Positions 1 to 5,374 of a DNA stretch of 8,050 nt are shown here, piece after piece. The position numbers were made by a program, and so were the translations under genes. The stretch comes from Actinomycetota bacterium (GTDB lineage: Bacteria > Actinomycetota > Thermoleophilia > Gaiellales > Gaiellaceae): NCBI GenBank assembly GCA_016870235.1, contig VGCB01000103.1, forward strand, positions 1 to 8,050, written 5' to 3'. Every line of letters starts with the position of its first letter. Within the stretch, counting starts at the first letter, position 1. The notes under the pieces were generated by a model. It ran no database searches. It was given only the letters and a program-made list of their open reading frames with translations, and was not told the origin of the DNA.

Positions 1-627
1 GCCGCCATGGTGGCCGCCGCCGGCCTCGGCCGCCTGGAAGGCTCCGGCCCAGGCGCTGATGCCGACGCCGACGACGAGCACCACCACGGCGGACGATCCC
101 GCGAGTCGCCGCCGGCGGGTGCCGCCTGCCGGCGAGACGACGACGGCGAGGGCGCCGAGCTCGAGAAGCTTCGTCGCGAGCCCGACCTGATCCGGCGCCT
201 CGCCACCGAGATGCACGACTCCATAGGCGAGAAGCGATGCGGTGAGCACGAGACCGCCGAGGAGCCGCCACGGCCGTCCGGCGACGAGCCGGACGGCCGT
301 TCCCCCGAGCAGCAACGCGTCGGCGAGGAAGAGGAGCGTGCGCGCCGAGCCGCCGTGGCCGGCGACAAGGCCCAGGTGGGCGAGCGCGGACGCGGCGAGC
401 ATCCAGGCTGCGAACCGCTCGGGCACGGGCAGCGCGCGATATCCCGCGAGGAGACGCGCAGCCCGACCGCGACCCGAGGCTCCGAGCAGCCGCAGGGAGA
501 GGGCGACAACCGGCGTCGCGAGGGCCGCCACGAGCGCGGGCACGTGCTCGGACGCGACGCCGTAGAGCGAGCTGCCGCCGCCAGCCTCGAGGCCCGCGGC
601 GCCATGCGCAACCACGAGAGCGCTCAC
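1..627 (-). CDS. Polytopic membrane protein of unknown function, partial (runs off left edge)
   Basis: This frame is open for all 209 codons from a GTG at 627 down to base 1, so the C-terminus lies outside the window. The GTG overlaps the TGA of the preceding gene (GTGA, 4 bp), which suggests translational coupling and justifies the start. The protein is hydrophobic, with likely membrane segments near residues 29-49, 73-90, 97-115, 121-141, 151-165 and 178-198. Basic loops (for example four arginines at 171-174) separate some of them. Several histidines lie in or next to membrane segments (H84, H91, H139), and the visible end enters a Gly/His stretch (GGGHHGG, 203-209). That stretch could bind metal, but this is only a suggestion. 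I do not recognise the family. Its place behind a two-component system and another small membrane protein suggests envelope stress, metal handling or transport. Confidence is high that it is a gene and low on any role. Confidence 0.75.
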   Translation of the reverse strand, partial: MSALVVAHGAAGLEAGGGSSLYGVASEHVPALVAALATPVVALSLRLLGASGRGRAARLLAGYRALPVPERFAAWMLAASALAHLGLVAGHGGSARTLLFLADALLLGGTAVRLVAGRPWRLLGGLVLTASLLAYGVVHLGGEAPDQVGLATKLLELGALAVVVSPAGGTRRRRLAGSSAVVVLVVGVGISAWAGAFQAAEAGGGHHGG

Positions 628-1061
628 GACACCGTCCCGAGAGCCTTCGGACGCCGCGCGAACGCGACCCTCGCTGCGGGCCGCCGCAGCAACCAGATCA
701 CCGCGACCGGCAGGACGAGCCGGGTCAGCAGCGACACGAGCTCGAGCGGCCGGTGCAGGAACGCGAGCGCAAGGCCAAGGTCGACGAGCGCGAAGAGGAG
801 CACGGAGCCCTCCCCGACGAGCACCACCCGGCGCGCGTGTCGTCGCCGCGCGCCGAGAGCGGCGGCAAGCCAGAGCGTCAGCGCGGCCGACGCGACCGTG
901 ACGATCGCGGTCGGGCCGAGCGCGACGAGGCCGCCCGAGAACACCCCCCAGATCGCGACCTCGACGCTCGACAGCACGAGAAGCGCTCCCTGGAGGAGCA
1001 CGAGCAGACGGGCGAGGTCGACCGCGTCGCCCTTGACGTTCGGAGTGTGGTCACGAGCCAT
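624..1061 (-). CDS. Small four-helix membrane protein of unknown function
   Basis: A 145-residue protein starting at ATG 1061 (MARDHTPNVKG). The same frame stays open further upstream into the kinase gene, but the ATG at 1061 is preferred. It is where hydrophobic-protein coding begins, and it sits just downstream of a dedicated repeat-containing control region. Four probable membrane segments lie near residues 16-39, 44-70, 80-101 and 107-125, with short basic linkers (ARRRHARR around 71-78) and a basic tail, so most charged loops are probably cytoplasmic. No catalytic motif or known family signature is visible. No Shine-Dalgarno sequence precedes the ATG. The next membrane gene starts inside its stop codon (GTGA), so the two are probably made together and may form a complex. 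It lies 64 bp after the histidine kinase gene, and that gap is almost filled by 11-bp repeats. Confidence 0.8.
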   Translation of the reverse strand: MARDHTPNVKGDAVDLARLLVLLQGALLVLSSVEVAIWGVFSGGLVALGPTAIVTVASAALTLWLAAALGARRRHARRVVLVGEGSVLLFALVDLGLALAFLHRPLELVSLLTRLVLPVAVIWLLRRPAARVAFARRPKALGTVS

Positions 1062-1067
1062 GAGCGC

Positions 1068-1073
1068 ATGCTG
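1068..1073 (-). promoter_or_regulatory. Possible -10 element of the small membrane protein gene (leaderless)
   Basis: CAGCAT lies 10 bp beyond the last heptamer of the repeat array and 6 bp before the ATG at 1061. This would put transcription initiation at or next to the start codon. The match to TATAAT is weak (3 of 6). The call rests mainly on identical geometry at the response regulator gene. There is no Shine-Dalgarno sequence, which suits a leaderless transcript. Confidence 0.35.
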
Positions 1074-1083
1074 TGTGGCGACC

Positions 1084-1123
1084 GTGAGCGCATCGTGGGA
1101 GCGAGATGAGGGCTCGATGAGAG
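1084..1123 (-). promoter_or_regulatory. Four tandem heptamers at 11-bp spacing, putative response-regulator box
   Basis: In gene orientation the heptamers are CTCTCAT (1117-1123), CCCTCAT (1106-1112), CTCCCAC (1095-1101) and CGCTCAC (1084-1090), each separated by 4 bp. Their starts are exactly 11 bp apart, one helical turn. Tandem heptamers with 4-bp spacers are the known layout of PhoB/OmpR-family binding sites; the E. coli Pho box heptamer is CTGTCAT. The array lies in the 64-bp gap after the kinase stop and ends 23 bp before the ATG at 1061. The first unit, CTCTCAT plus CGAG, is repeated exactly upstream of the regulator gene. Binding by the adjacent regulator is an inference. Confidence 0.65.
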
Positions 1124-1125
1124 TG

Positions 1126-2514
1126 TCAGGCCGAGGGCAGCTCGACCACGACGAGCGCCCCGCCGCCCGGGCGCGGCTCGGCCCTGACCGCTCCCCCGTG
1201 AGCCTCGGCCAGATGCCGAGCGATCGCGAGCCCGAGCCCCGCACCGGCGCCCTCTCGCGTCGACCCGCGCCGGAAGCGCTCGAACACCACCTCGAGCTCG
1301 TCCGCGGGGATCCCCGGCCCGCGGTCGCCGACGGCGATCTCGACCGTGCCGTCGCGAACGACGATGGCGACATCGACGTCGTCGCCGCCGTGCGCCAACC
1401 CGTTGTCGACGAGAATCCAGAGAAGCCGGCCGAGCGCGTCGGCGTCGCCGAGGACGGTCGGATCGCCCGAGACATGGGTGCGGACCGTCCGGCCGAGGGC
1501 CCGCGCGCGCCGCTCGACCCCCGTCAGCACGGAGGCGACCCGGACGGGCTCTCGCGCGAACGCCTCGCCCGCGTCGGCGCGCGCAAGCGTCAGCAGCCCG
1601 TCCACGAGCCGGCTCATCCGCTCGGCCTCGGCGGCCATGTCGTCGAGCGCTTCCGCCCGGTCGGCCGGCGTCGCATCCGTCCGCTCGCGAAGGAAGCCCG
1701 CGTTCGATCGGATCGTCGTCAGCGGGCTGCGCAGCTCGTGCGAGACGTCGGCGAGGAACGCCCGCTGCGACGCCAGGTTCTCGGCCAGCCGCGAGCGGCT
1801 CTCGTCGAGGCGCTCGAGCATGCCGTTGAAGCTCCCGGTGAGCGACCCGAGCACGTCGCGCGACCGCGCGGGCGGCAGCCGGCGGCTGAGATCTCCGGTT
1901 CGCCCGATCTCATCGGCGGTCTCGGCGAGGCGACGCAACGGCCGCAGCACGCGGCCGCTCACGACCCAGGTCGCGATCGCCGCCGAGAGCAGGGCGACGA
2001 CGCCCGAGACGATCAGCAGCACTCGGAGGTCGCGAAACTGCTCCGCCGCGTACCGGGTCGGCTGGCCCGCGAGGACGACACCGGACAGATCGAGATCAGG
2101 CCGCTCCCACCGCACGACGCTCAGGTGCAGCGCCGTTCCGGAAGGCAGTGTGACCGTCTCCTCCGCCGACCCCTCCTTGCGCGCGCGCCGGACCGCCGCA
2201 GCGGGGAGCGCCGGCAGGACGGCGGAGAGGTCGCCGTCGGTGAAGAGCACCCGTCCGGCGTCGTCGAGCACGGCGGCGAACGCCTCCGTGCCCTCGGCAG
2301 GATCGTCGACGACGAGTGGCACGGCGGGCACGAGCGCAGACGCGGCCGCCGCCCGGACGGCGGCCGCCGTTCGCTCGGCGAGCGCGGTCAGGCTCCGCTT
2401 CTGGTCGGTTGGGGCCGCGGAGGCCGCGATCCGGTCGAGCAGCACGCCGAAGAGCAGGAGCGCGAGGCCCGCGACGACGACGCCGGAGAGGGCGAGGCGC
2501 CAGCGGATCGACAC
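1126..2514 (-). CDS. Sensor histidine kinase (HAMP-HisKA-HATPase)
   Basis: A 462-residue membrane kinase that should autophosphorylate on His and pass phosphate to the neighbouring regulator. Residues 7-28 form a first membrane helix and about 31-162 an extracytoplasmic sensor region. A second helix lies at about 163-185, a HAMP linker at about 186-238, and the dimerisation/phosphoacceptor domain carries the H-box VSHELRSP with H259. The ATPase domain shows an N-box Asn (N371, in VDNGLAHGG), a G1 box DRGPGIP (D397), an F-box (FERFRRG, 411-417) and a G2 box GAGLGLA (424-430), so all catalytic elements are present. The start is GTG at 2514, 2 bp past the regulator stop, with GAGG 10 nt upstream; the same frame extends further into the regulator gene but only as out-of-frame noise. 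The sensor region has no motif that names a stimulus. Length and order are typical of an OmpR-type partner kinase. Confidence 0.93.
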   Translation of the reverse strand: MSIRWRLALSGVVVAGLALLLFGVLLDRIAASAAPTDQKRSLTALAERTAAAVRAAAASALVPAVPLVVDDPAEGTEAFAAVLDDAGRVLFTDGDLSAVLPALPAAAVRRARKEGSAEETVTLPSGTALHLSVVRWERPDLDLSGVVLAGQPTRYAAEQFRDLRVLLIVSGVVALLSAAIATWVVSGRVLRPLRRLAETADEIGRTGDLSRRLPPARSRDVLGSLTGSFNGMLERLDESRSRLAENLASQRAFLADVSHELRSPLTTIRSNAGFLRERTDATPADRAEALDDMAAEAERMSRLVDGLLTLARADAGEAFAREPVRVASVLTGVERRARALGRTVRTHVSGDPTVLGDADALGRLLWILVDNGLAHGGDDVDVAIVVRDGTVEIAVGDRGPGIPADELEVVFERFRRGSTREGAGAGLGLAIARHLAEAHGGAVRAEPRPGGGALVVVELPSA

Positions 2515-2516
2515 CG

Positions 2517-3200
2517 CTACGCGTCCTCGCGGAGGACGTAGCCGACGCCCCGCACCGTCTGGATGAGTCGCGATCCGCCGGCTGCCACGAGCTTCGTCCG
2601 CAGGTAGCCGACGTAGACGTCGACGACGTTCGACGCCGTGGCGACGTCGAACCCCCAGACGGCATCGAGGATCTGCGCCCGCGAGAGGACGAGGTCGGCG
2701 TTCCGCACGAAGTACTCGAGCAGCTGGAACTCGAGCGCCGTCAGCTCGACCGCCGACGCCCCGTACCGGACGGTGTGCGCGGCCGGATCGAGCACGAGCT
2801 CCCCCACCCGCAGTGCCTCGGTCCTTCTCGGCTGCCGCCGCCGCAGGAGCGTCCGCACCCGTGCGAGGAGCTCGTCGTAGTCGAACGGCTTGACGAGGTA
2901 GTCGTCGGCGCCGCTGTCGAGCCCGAGCACCCGGTCGGCGACCGCGTCGCGCGCCGTCAGCATCAGGATCGGGACGTCGCTCGCCGCCCGGAGCCGGCGG
3001 CATACCTCGACGCCGTCGATCCCGGGCAGCATCACGTCCAGCACGACCAGATCGGGGAGGCATTCCCGGGCGGCCGCGAGCGCCCCGGCCCCGTCGGCCG
3101 CCACGTCGACCGCGTGCCCCTCGTAGACGAGCGCCCGCCTGACCGCCGCGGCGATGCGCGGATCGTCGTCGACCACGAGGATGCGCGCGGCTGCAGGCAT
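2517..3200 (-). CDS. OmpR/PhoB-family response regulator
   Basis: A 227-residue DNA-binding regulator. The receiver domain (about 5-118) has the acidic pocket DDD at 11-13, the phosphoacceptor D55 (VVLDVMLPG), T82 and K104 (VKPF), so it is intact. After a short basic linker (RRRQPRR, 120-126) comes a winged-helix domain (about 128-225). Its recognition-helix region is SNVVDVYVGYLRTKL and it ends with the usual TVRGVGYVL. The length is typical of the family. ATG 3200 is the only sensible start; the receiver begins five residues later. No Shine-Dalgarno sequence precedes it, and a possible -10 sits 6 bp upstream, so the message may be leaderless. The kinase gene follows after 2 bp, so the two are cotranscribed. 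A pair of 11-bp repeats upstream suggests autoregulation. The signal and regulon are not known from sequence; the repeats point to the membrane genes downstream. Confidence 0.95.
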   Translation of the reverse strand: MPAAARILVVDDDPRIAAAVRRALVYEGHAVDVAADGAGALAAARECLPDLVVLDVMLPGIDGVEVCRRLRAASDVPILMLTARDAVADRVLGLDSGADDYLVKPFDYDELLARVRTLLRRRQPRRTEALRVGELVLDPAAHTVRYGASAVELTALEFQLLEYFVRNADLVLSRAQILDAVWGFDVATASNVVDVYVGYLRTKLVAAGGSRLIQTVRGVGYVLREDA

Positions 3201-3206
3201 CTGCTC

Positions 3207-3212
3207 ATGATG
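3207..3212 (-). promoter_or_regulatory. Possible -10 element of the response regulator gene (leaderless)
   Basis: CATCAT (4 of 6 to TATAAT) starts 10 bp after the promoter-proximal heptamer and ends 6 bp before the ATG at 3200. That predicts a transcript starting at or beside the start codon. There is no recognisable -35; in activator-dependent promoters of this class the heptamer box takes that position. Confidence 0.4.
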
Positions 3213-3218
3213 TCGGCG

Positions 3219-3240
3219 CTCGATGAGAGCTGCGTGAGAG
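3219..3240 (-). promoter_or_regulatory. Two 11-bp direct repeats upstream of the response regulator, putative autoregulatory box
   Basis: In gene orientation CTCTCAC (3234-3240) and CTCTCAT (3223-3229) are separated by 4 bp (GCAG), and the second is followed by CGAG. This is two heptamers one helical turn apart, as in PhoB/OmpR-type operators. The unit CTCTCAT plus CGAG is identical to the distal unit of the array at 1084-1123. The box ends 23 bp from the ATG at 3200, the same distance as in the other array. Control by the regulator it precedes is inferred. Confidence 0.6.
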
Positions 3241-3396
3241 CGCCGGTCACGCGCTGCGGCCGGCGCCGGGAACGATGGCGACGGAACACGACTACGAGCG
3301 ATTGCGGTCGCGACGAGAAAGGCGAGCCCGGTCGCCCGTCACTCGTGCCGAGCAGAACGCCCCGCCATGCCCTCGCGCCGAGGCGGACGCGCAACA

Positions 3397-3427
3397 TGCA
3401 AGACCTGACCCCGGGTCAGGTCTTGCA
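3397..3427. repeat. 31-bp near-perfect palindrome, possible REP-like element
   Basis: The 15-bp arms TGCAAGACCTGACCC and GGGTCAGGTCTTGCA are exact reverse complements around a single C at 3412. The element lies in the 272-bp gap between the 175-aa gene (stop at 3473) and the response regulator start (3200). A second copy of the core TGACCCCGG follows at 3436-3444. No T-run flanks it, so a plain intrinsic terminator is unlikely, although the hairpin could still end or protect the upstream transcript. The GACCTGACCCC core resembles palindromes associated with RAYT/REP transposases, recalled from memory and not searched. Apart from the control sites near 3200-3240, I see nothing else in this gap. 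Confidence 0.6.
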
Positions 3428-3472
3428 CGGCTCCATGACCCCGGCTCCACGTATGAGCCCCCGCCGCGGGTC

Positions 3473-4000
3473 TCACGAACTCCATTCCATCGACTCGAGG
3501 AAGCCGCGGTAGAACTCGCGGCCGGCGCGCCCGGCTTGGAGCCACTCGGCGAGAAGCTCCGAGGAGCTCGCGCCCAAAACCCGCATGAGATCTGACACGA
3601 AGTCGCGTCGGCCGCCCACAATCGCGAACTCCTCCGTGGAGAACGCAACGCCCCACTCCGCGCCAAGGTCGACCATGAAGCATTCAAGGGCGGGTTCAAG
3701 CCCGCGACTCCACGTTTCGGGCTCGGCCCACACCACTTCGCAGCAGCCGTCGACGAGCTCGCCGCTCTCCTCGCGCAGGGCGGACTGTCGCAAGAAGCCA
3801 ACGCCACCGCGTCGGGTCGTGACCCGTCGCACCGCGTCGAACTGCGATTCGGTCAGCCAATAGTCGGCCGGGAGGAAGGCTCTACCGTCGATGCTTGGAA
3901 GGAACGGGTCTTCATAGTCGTAGGGCGGAGGCCATGGAGCCAGTGCTTGCAGTGCTCGGATCGCACGGACACCCGTGTCGGACCGACGGGACGCGGTCAC
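3473..4000 (-). CDS. Unrecognised soluble protein, 175 aa
   Basis: The GTG at 4000 overlaps the aminotransferase TGA (GTGA, 4 bp), so translation is probably coupled; the same frame is open further upstream, but only inside the aminotransferase gene. The protein has no membrane segment or signal peptide and is acidic and Trp-rich. A Pro/Tyr segment, WPPPYDYEDPF (23-33), is followed by ADYWLTESQFDAVRRV (45-60) and a Cys-Cys at 86-87. Next come EWGVAFSTEEFAIVGG (115-130), which reads like a beta-hairpin, and a helical C-terminus. I recognise no family or catalytic motif. The overall look (small, single-domain, acidic) resembles some immunity or SMI1-type proteins, but that is only an impression. 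GC by hand count on two 60-base lines is 62-68%, against 78% on one line of the aminotransferase, so it may be a later arrival. No toxin gene is visible beside it. Confidence 0.7.
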   Translation of the reverse strand: MTASRRSDTGVRAIRALQALAPWPPPYDYEDPFLPSIDGRAFLPADYWLTESQFDAVRRVTTRRGGVGFLRQSALREESGELVDGCCEVVWAEPETWSRGLEPALECFMVDLGAEWGVAFSTEEFAIVGGRRDFVSDLMRVLGASSSELLAEWLQAGRAGREFYRGFLESMEWSS

Positions 4001-5160
4001 AGCGTCCGAACGAACACAGCAATTCGTTCGATCGCGCGCTCGAGATTCTCCATCGAGCTCGCGTACGAGACCCGCAGGTTGTCCGTCGCCACCTCCCCGA
4101 ACGCCGTACCCGCCAGCAGCGCCACCCCCGCTTCCTCGAGCAGACGGTGCGCGATCTCGTCGGCCGGAACGCCAAGCGCACCGACGTTCGGGAAGGCGTA
4201 GAAGGCGCCGTCGGGGAGCACGCACGACACGCCCTCGATCCCGTTAAATGCCTCGACGAGGTAGTCGCGGCGGCGGCGGAACTCGGCCACCATCGCCGAC
4301 GGCTCGCCTTGCGGCCCCTCGAGCGCCGCCACCCCCGCGAGCTGCGCGAACGGCGGCACGCACGAGGTCGAGTTGACGACCAGCTTCAGGATCGGGTCGA
4401 CGAGCGCCTCCGGCAGCGCCGCGTAGCCGAGCCGCCAGCCGGTCATCGAGAAGATCTTCGAGAAGCCGTCGAGCAGGACGGTCCGCTCGAGCATCCCGGG
4501 CTCCGAGGCGATCGAGGCGGCGGGGCGGTCGTACGTGATCCGGCTGTAGACCTCGTCCGTCAGCACCCACGCGTCGGTCCGCCCGATCGCGGCGGCGGCC
4601 GCCCTGATCTCCGGAGCACCCAGCACGCCGCCCGTCGGGTTCTGCGGCGAGTTGAGGATCACGAGCCGCGTCCGCGGCGAGAGGAGCGCCTCGAGCTCCG
4701 CCGGATCGAAGCCGAACCCGCGCTCCTCGCGGAGCGGCAGCGGCACCGGCGTCGCCCCCGCCCAGCGGATCGCCGAGGCGTAGATCGGAAACCCCGGATC
4801 CGGGTAGACGACCTCGTCGCCCGGCTCGCAGGTCGCCGCGACCGTGAAGAAGAGGAACGGCTTGGCGCCGTTCGCGACCACGACGCGCGCCGGGTCGACC
4901 GGCACGCCACGTGTCTCGGCGAGGTGCGCGGCAGCTGCCTCTCGCAACTCAGGCAGCCCGGCCGTCGGGCAGTAGTGCGTCTGTCCGGCGCGGATCGCGG
5001 CGATCCCGGCCTCGGCGACGTGCGCCGGCGTCTCGAAGTCGGGCTCGCCGATCTCGAGATGGATCACGTCGCGACCCGCGCGCTCGAGCTCCTTCGCCCG
5101 CGCCAGCACGGCGAACGCGCCCTCCGTGCCGAGCAGTCCCGATCGTGCTGCGAGCCGCAT
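3997..5160 (-). CDS. Class I PLP-dependent aminotransferase (AspC-like)
   Basis: A 387-residue cytoplasmic fold-type I enzyme that should move an amino group between an amino acid and a 2-oxoacid. Visible family signatures are LEIGEPDFETP (35-45), YCPTAGLPELREA (63-75), NSPQNPTGG with N174, DEVY with D202 and Y205, the Schiff-base lysine K235 in DGFSKIFSMTGWRLGY, the phosphate-binding R243, and the C-terminal carboxylate-binding R363 in NLRVSYA. All key residues are present and the length is normal. The frame stays open to 5256, but those 32 extra residues show no homology-like features and cross two promoters. ATG 5160 gives the usual N-terminus MRLAARSGLL. There is no Shine-Dalgarno sequence; a promoter ending 6 bp before the ATG suggests a leaderless message. 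Substrate cannot be told from sequence; Asp, Ala or aromatic/methionine-type transamination are all possible. The 175-aa gene is coupled downstream. Confidence 0.92.
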   Translation of the reverse strand: MRLAARSGLLGTEGAFAVLARAKELERAGRDVIHLEIGEPDFETPAHVAEAGIAAIRAGQTHYCPTAGLPELREAAAAHLAETRGVPVDPARVVVANGAKPFLFFTVAATCEPGDEVVYPDPGFPIYASAIRWAGATPVPLPLREERGFGFDPAELEALLSPRTRLVILNSPQNPTGGVLGAPEIRAAAAAIGRTDAWVLTDEVYSRITYDRPAASIASEPGMLERTVLLDGFSKIFSMTGWRLGYAALPEALVDPILKLVVNSTSCVPPFAQLAGVAALEGPQGEPSAMVAEFRRRRDYLVEAFNGIEGVSCVLPDGAFYAFPNVGALGVPADEIAHRLLEEAGVALLAGTAFGEVATDNLRVSYASSMENLERAIERIAVFVRTL

Positions 5161-5166
5161 CCCGGG

Positions 5167-5195
5167 ACTATCGCAGGCCTCCCGATGGTTCCCAA
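5167..5195 (-). promoter_or_regulatory. Aminotransferase promoter, predicted leaderless
   Basis: Read on the minus strand, TTGGGA (5190-5195, 4 of 6 to TTGACA) and GATAGT (5167-5172, 4 of 6 to TATAAT) are 17 bp apart. Only CCCGGG separates the -10 from the ATG at 5160. This predicts initiation at the start codon itself, which agrees with the lack of a ribosome binding site. Confidence 0.5.
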
Positions 5196-5206
5196 ACGAA
5201 AGCGAC

Positions 5207-5235
5207 TTGCCGAAGTGAAGTAACGATGCTATCCT
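5207..5235 (+). promoter_or_regulatory. Sulfur operon promoter
   Basis: TTGCCG (5207-5212) and TATCCT (5230-5235) are separated by 17 bp, a vegetative-type promoter. Initiation is expected near 5241-5242, about ten bases before the riboswitch, so the aptamer would be at the very 5' end of the transcript. Its -35 is only 11 bp from that of the divergent aminotransferase promoter. Confidence 0.55.
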
Positions 5236-5250
5236 TTTTGAAGCGTTGAC

Positions 5251-5345
5251 CATCACGAGCGGCTGAGGGAACTGGCCCCGCGACGCCGCCGCAACCGGGA
5301 CACCATCGGCAACGGGTGTCAGTCAGGTGCGAACTCCAGCCGACC
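5251..5345 (+). ncRNA. SAM-I (S-box) riboswitch aptamer
   Basis: The conserved S-box blocks appear in order. These are GAGGGAACTGGCCCC (5265-5279), GCAACC (5291-5296), a P3 hairpin with GACACC and GGTGTC arms (near 5299-5320), and AGGTGCGAACTCC (5325-5337), matching the family's GGTGCxAAxTCC. P1 is at least CGGCT (5260-5264) with AGCCG (5338-5342). P1 is short, and one extra A lies in the GAGGGA/CTGG junction compared with the usual form. The downstream genes make sulfide for cysteine and methionine, which is the classic target of this SAM-binding OFF switch. A shape-based covariance search (RF00162) was not possible here. Confidence 0.88.
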
Positions 5346-5374
5346 GCCGCCCACCCGGAGCGCCGGAAGGGAAG

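Noticed and set aside
7..2541. Very long plus-strand open frame (844 codons) opposite the kinase and membrane genes
   Set aside because: It is Arg/Glu/Pro-rich without domain features and is antisense to genes with intact kinase motifs. Long antisense frames are expected at this GC content.
1084..3240. Calling the two-component system PhoPR/PhoBR because the heptamers resemble the Pho box
   Set aside because: Heptamer layouts are shared across the OmpR/PhoB family, and no phosphate transport or PhoU gene is present in the window.
3371..3383. Small hairpin CCTCG/CGAGG next to the palindrome
   Set aside because: A 5-bp stem with a 3-nt loop is expected by chance in DNA this GC-rich, and it has no U-tract.
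3452..3471. Imperfect inverted repeat just after the 175-aa gene as its terminator
   Set aside because: The stem contains mismatches and no T-run follows in the direction of transcription, so support is too weak.
3895..5223. Plus-strand frame of 442 codons opposite the aminotransferase
   Set aside because: It is Arg/Asp/His-rich with no recognisable motif and is fully antisense to an enzyme with all PLP-binding residues.
5161..5256. N-terminal extension of the aminotransferase by 32 residues
   Set aside because: It would run across two predicted promoters and up to the riboswitch. The residues do not resemble the family, whereas ATG 5160 gives the usual N-terminus.
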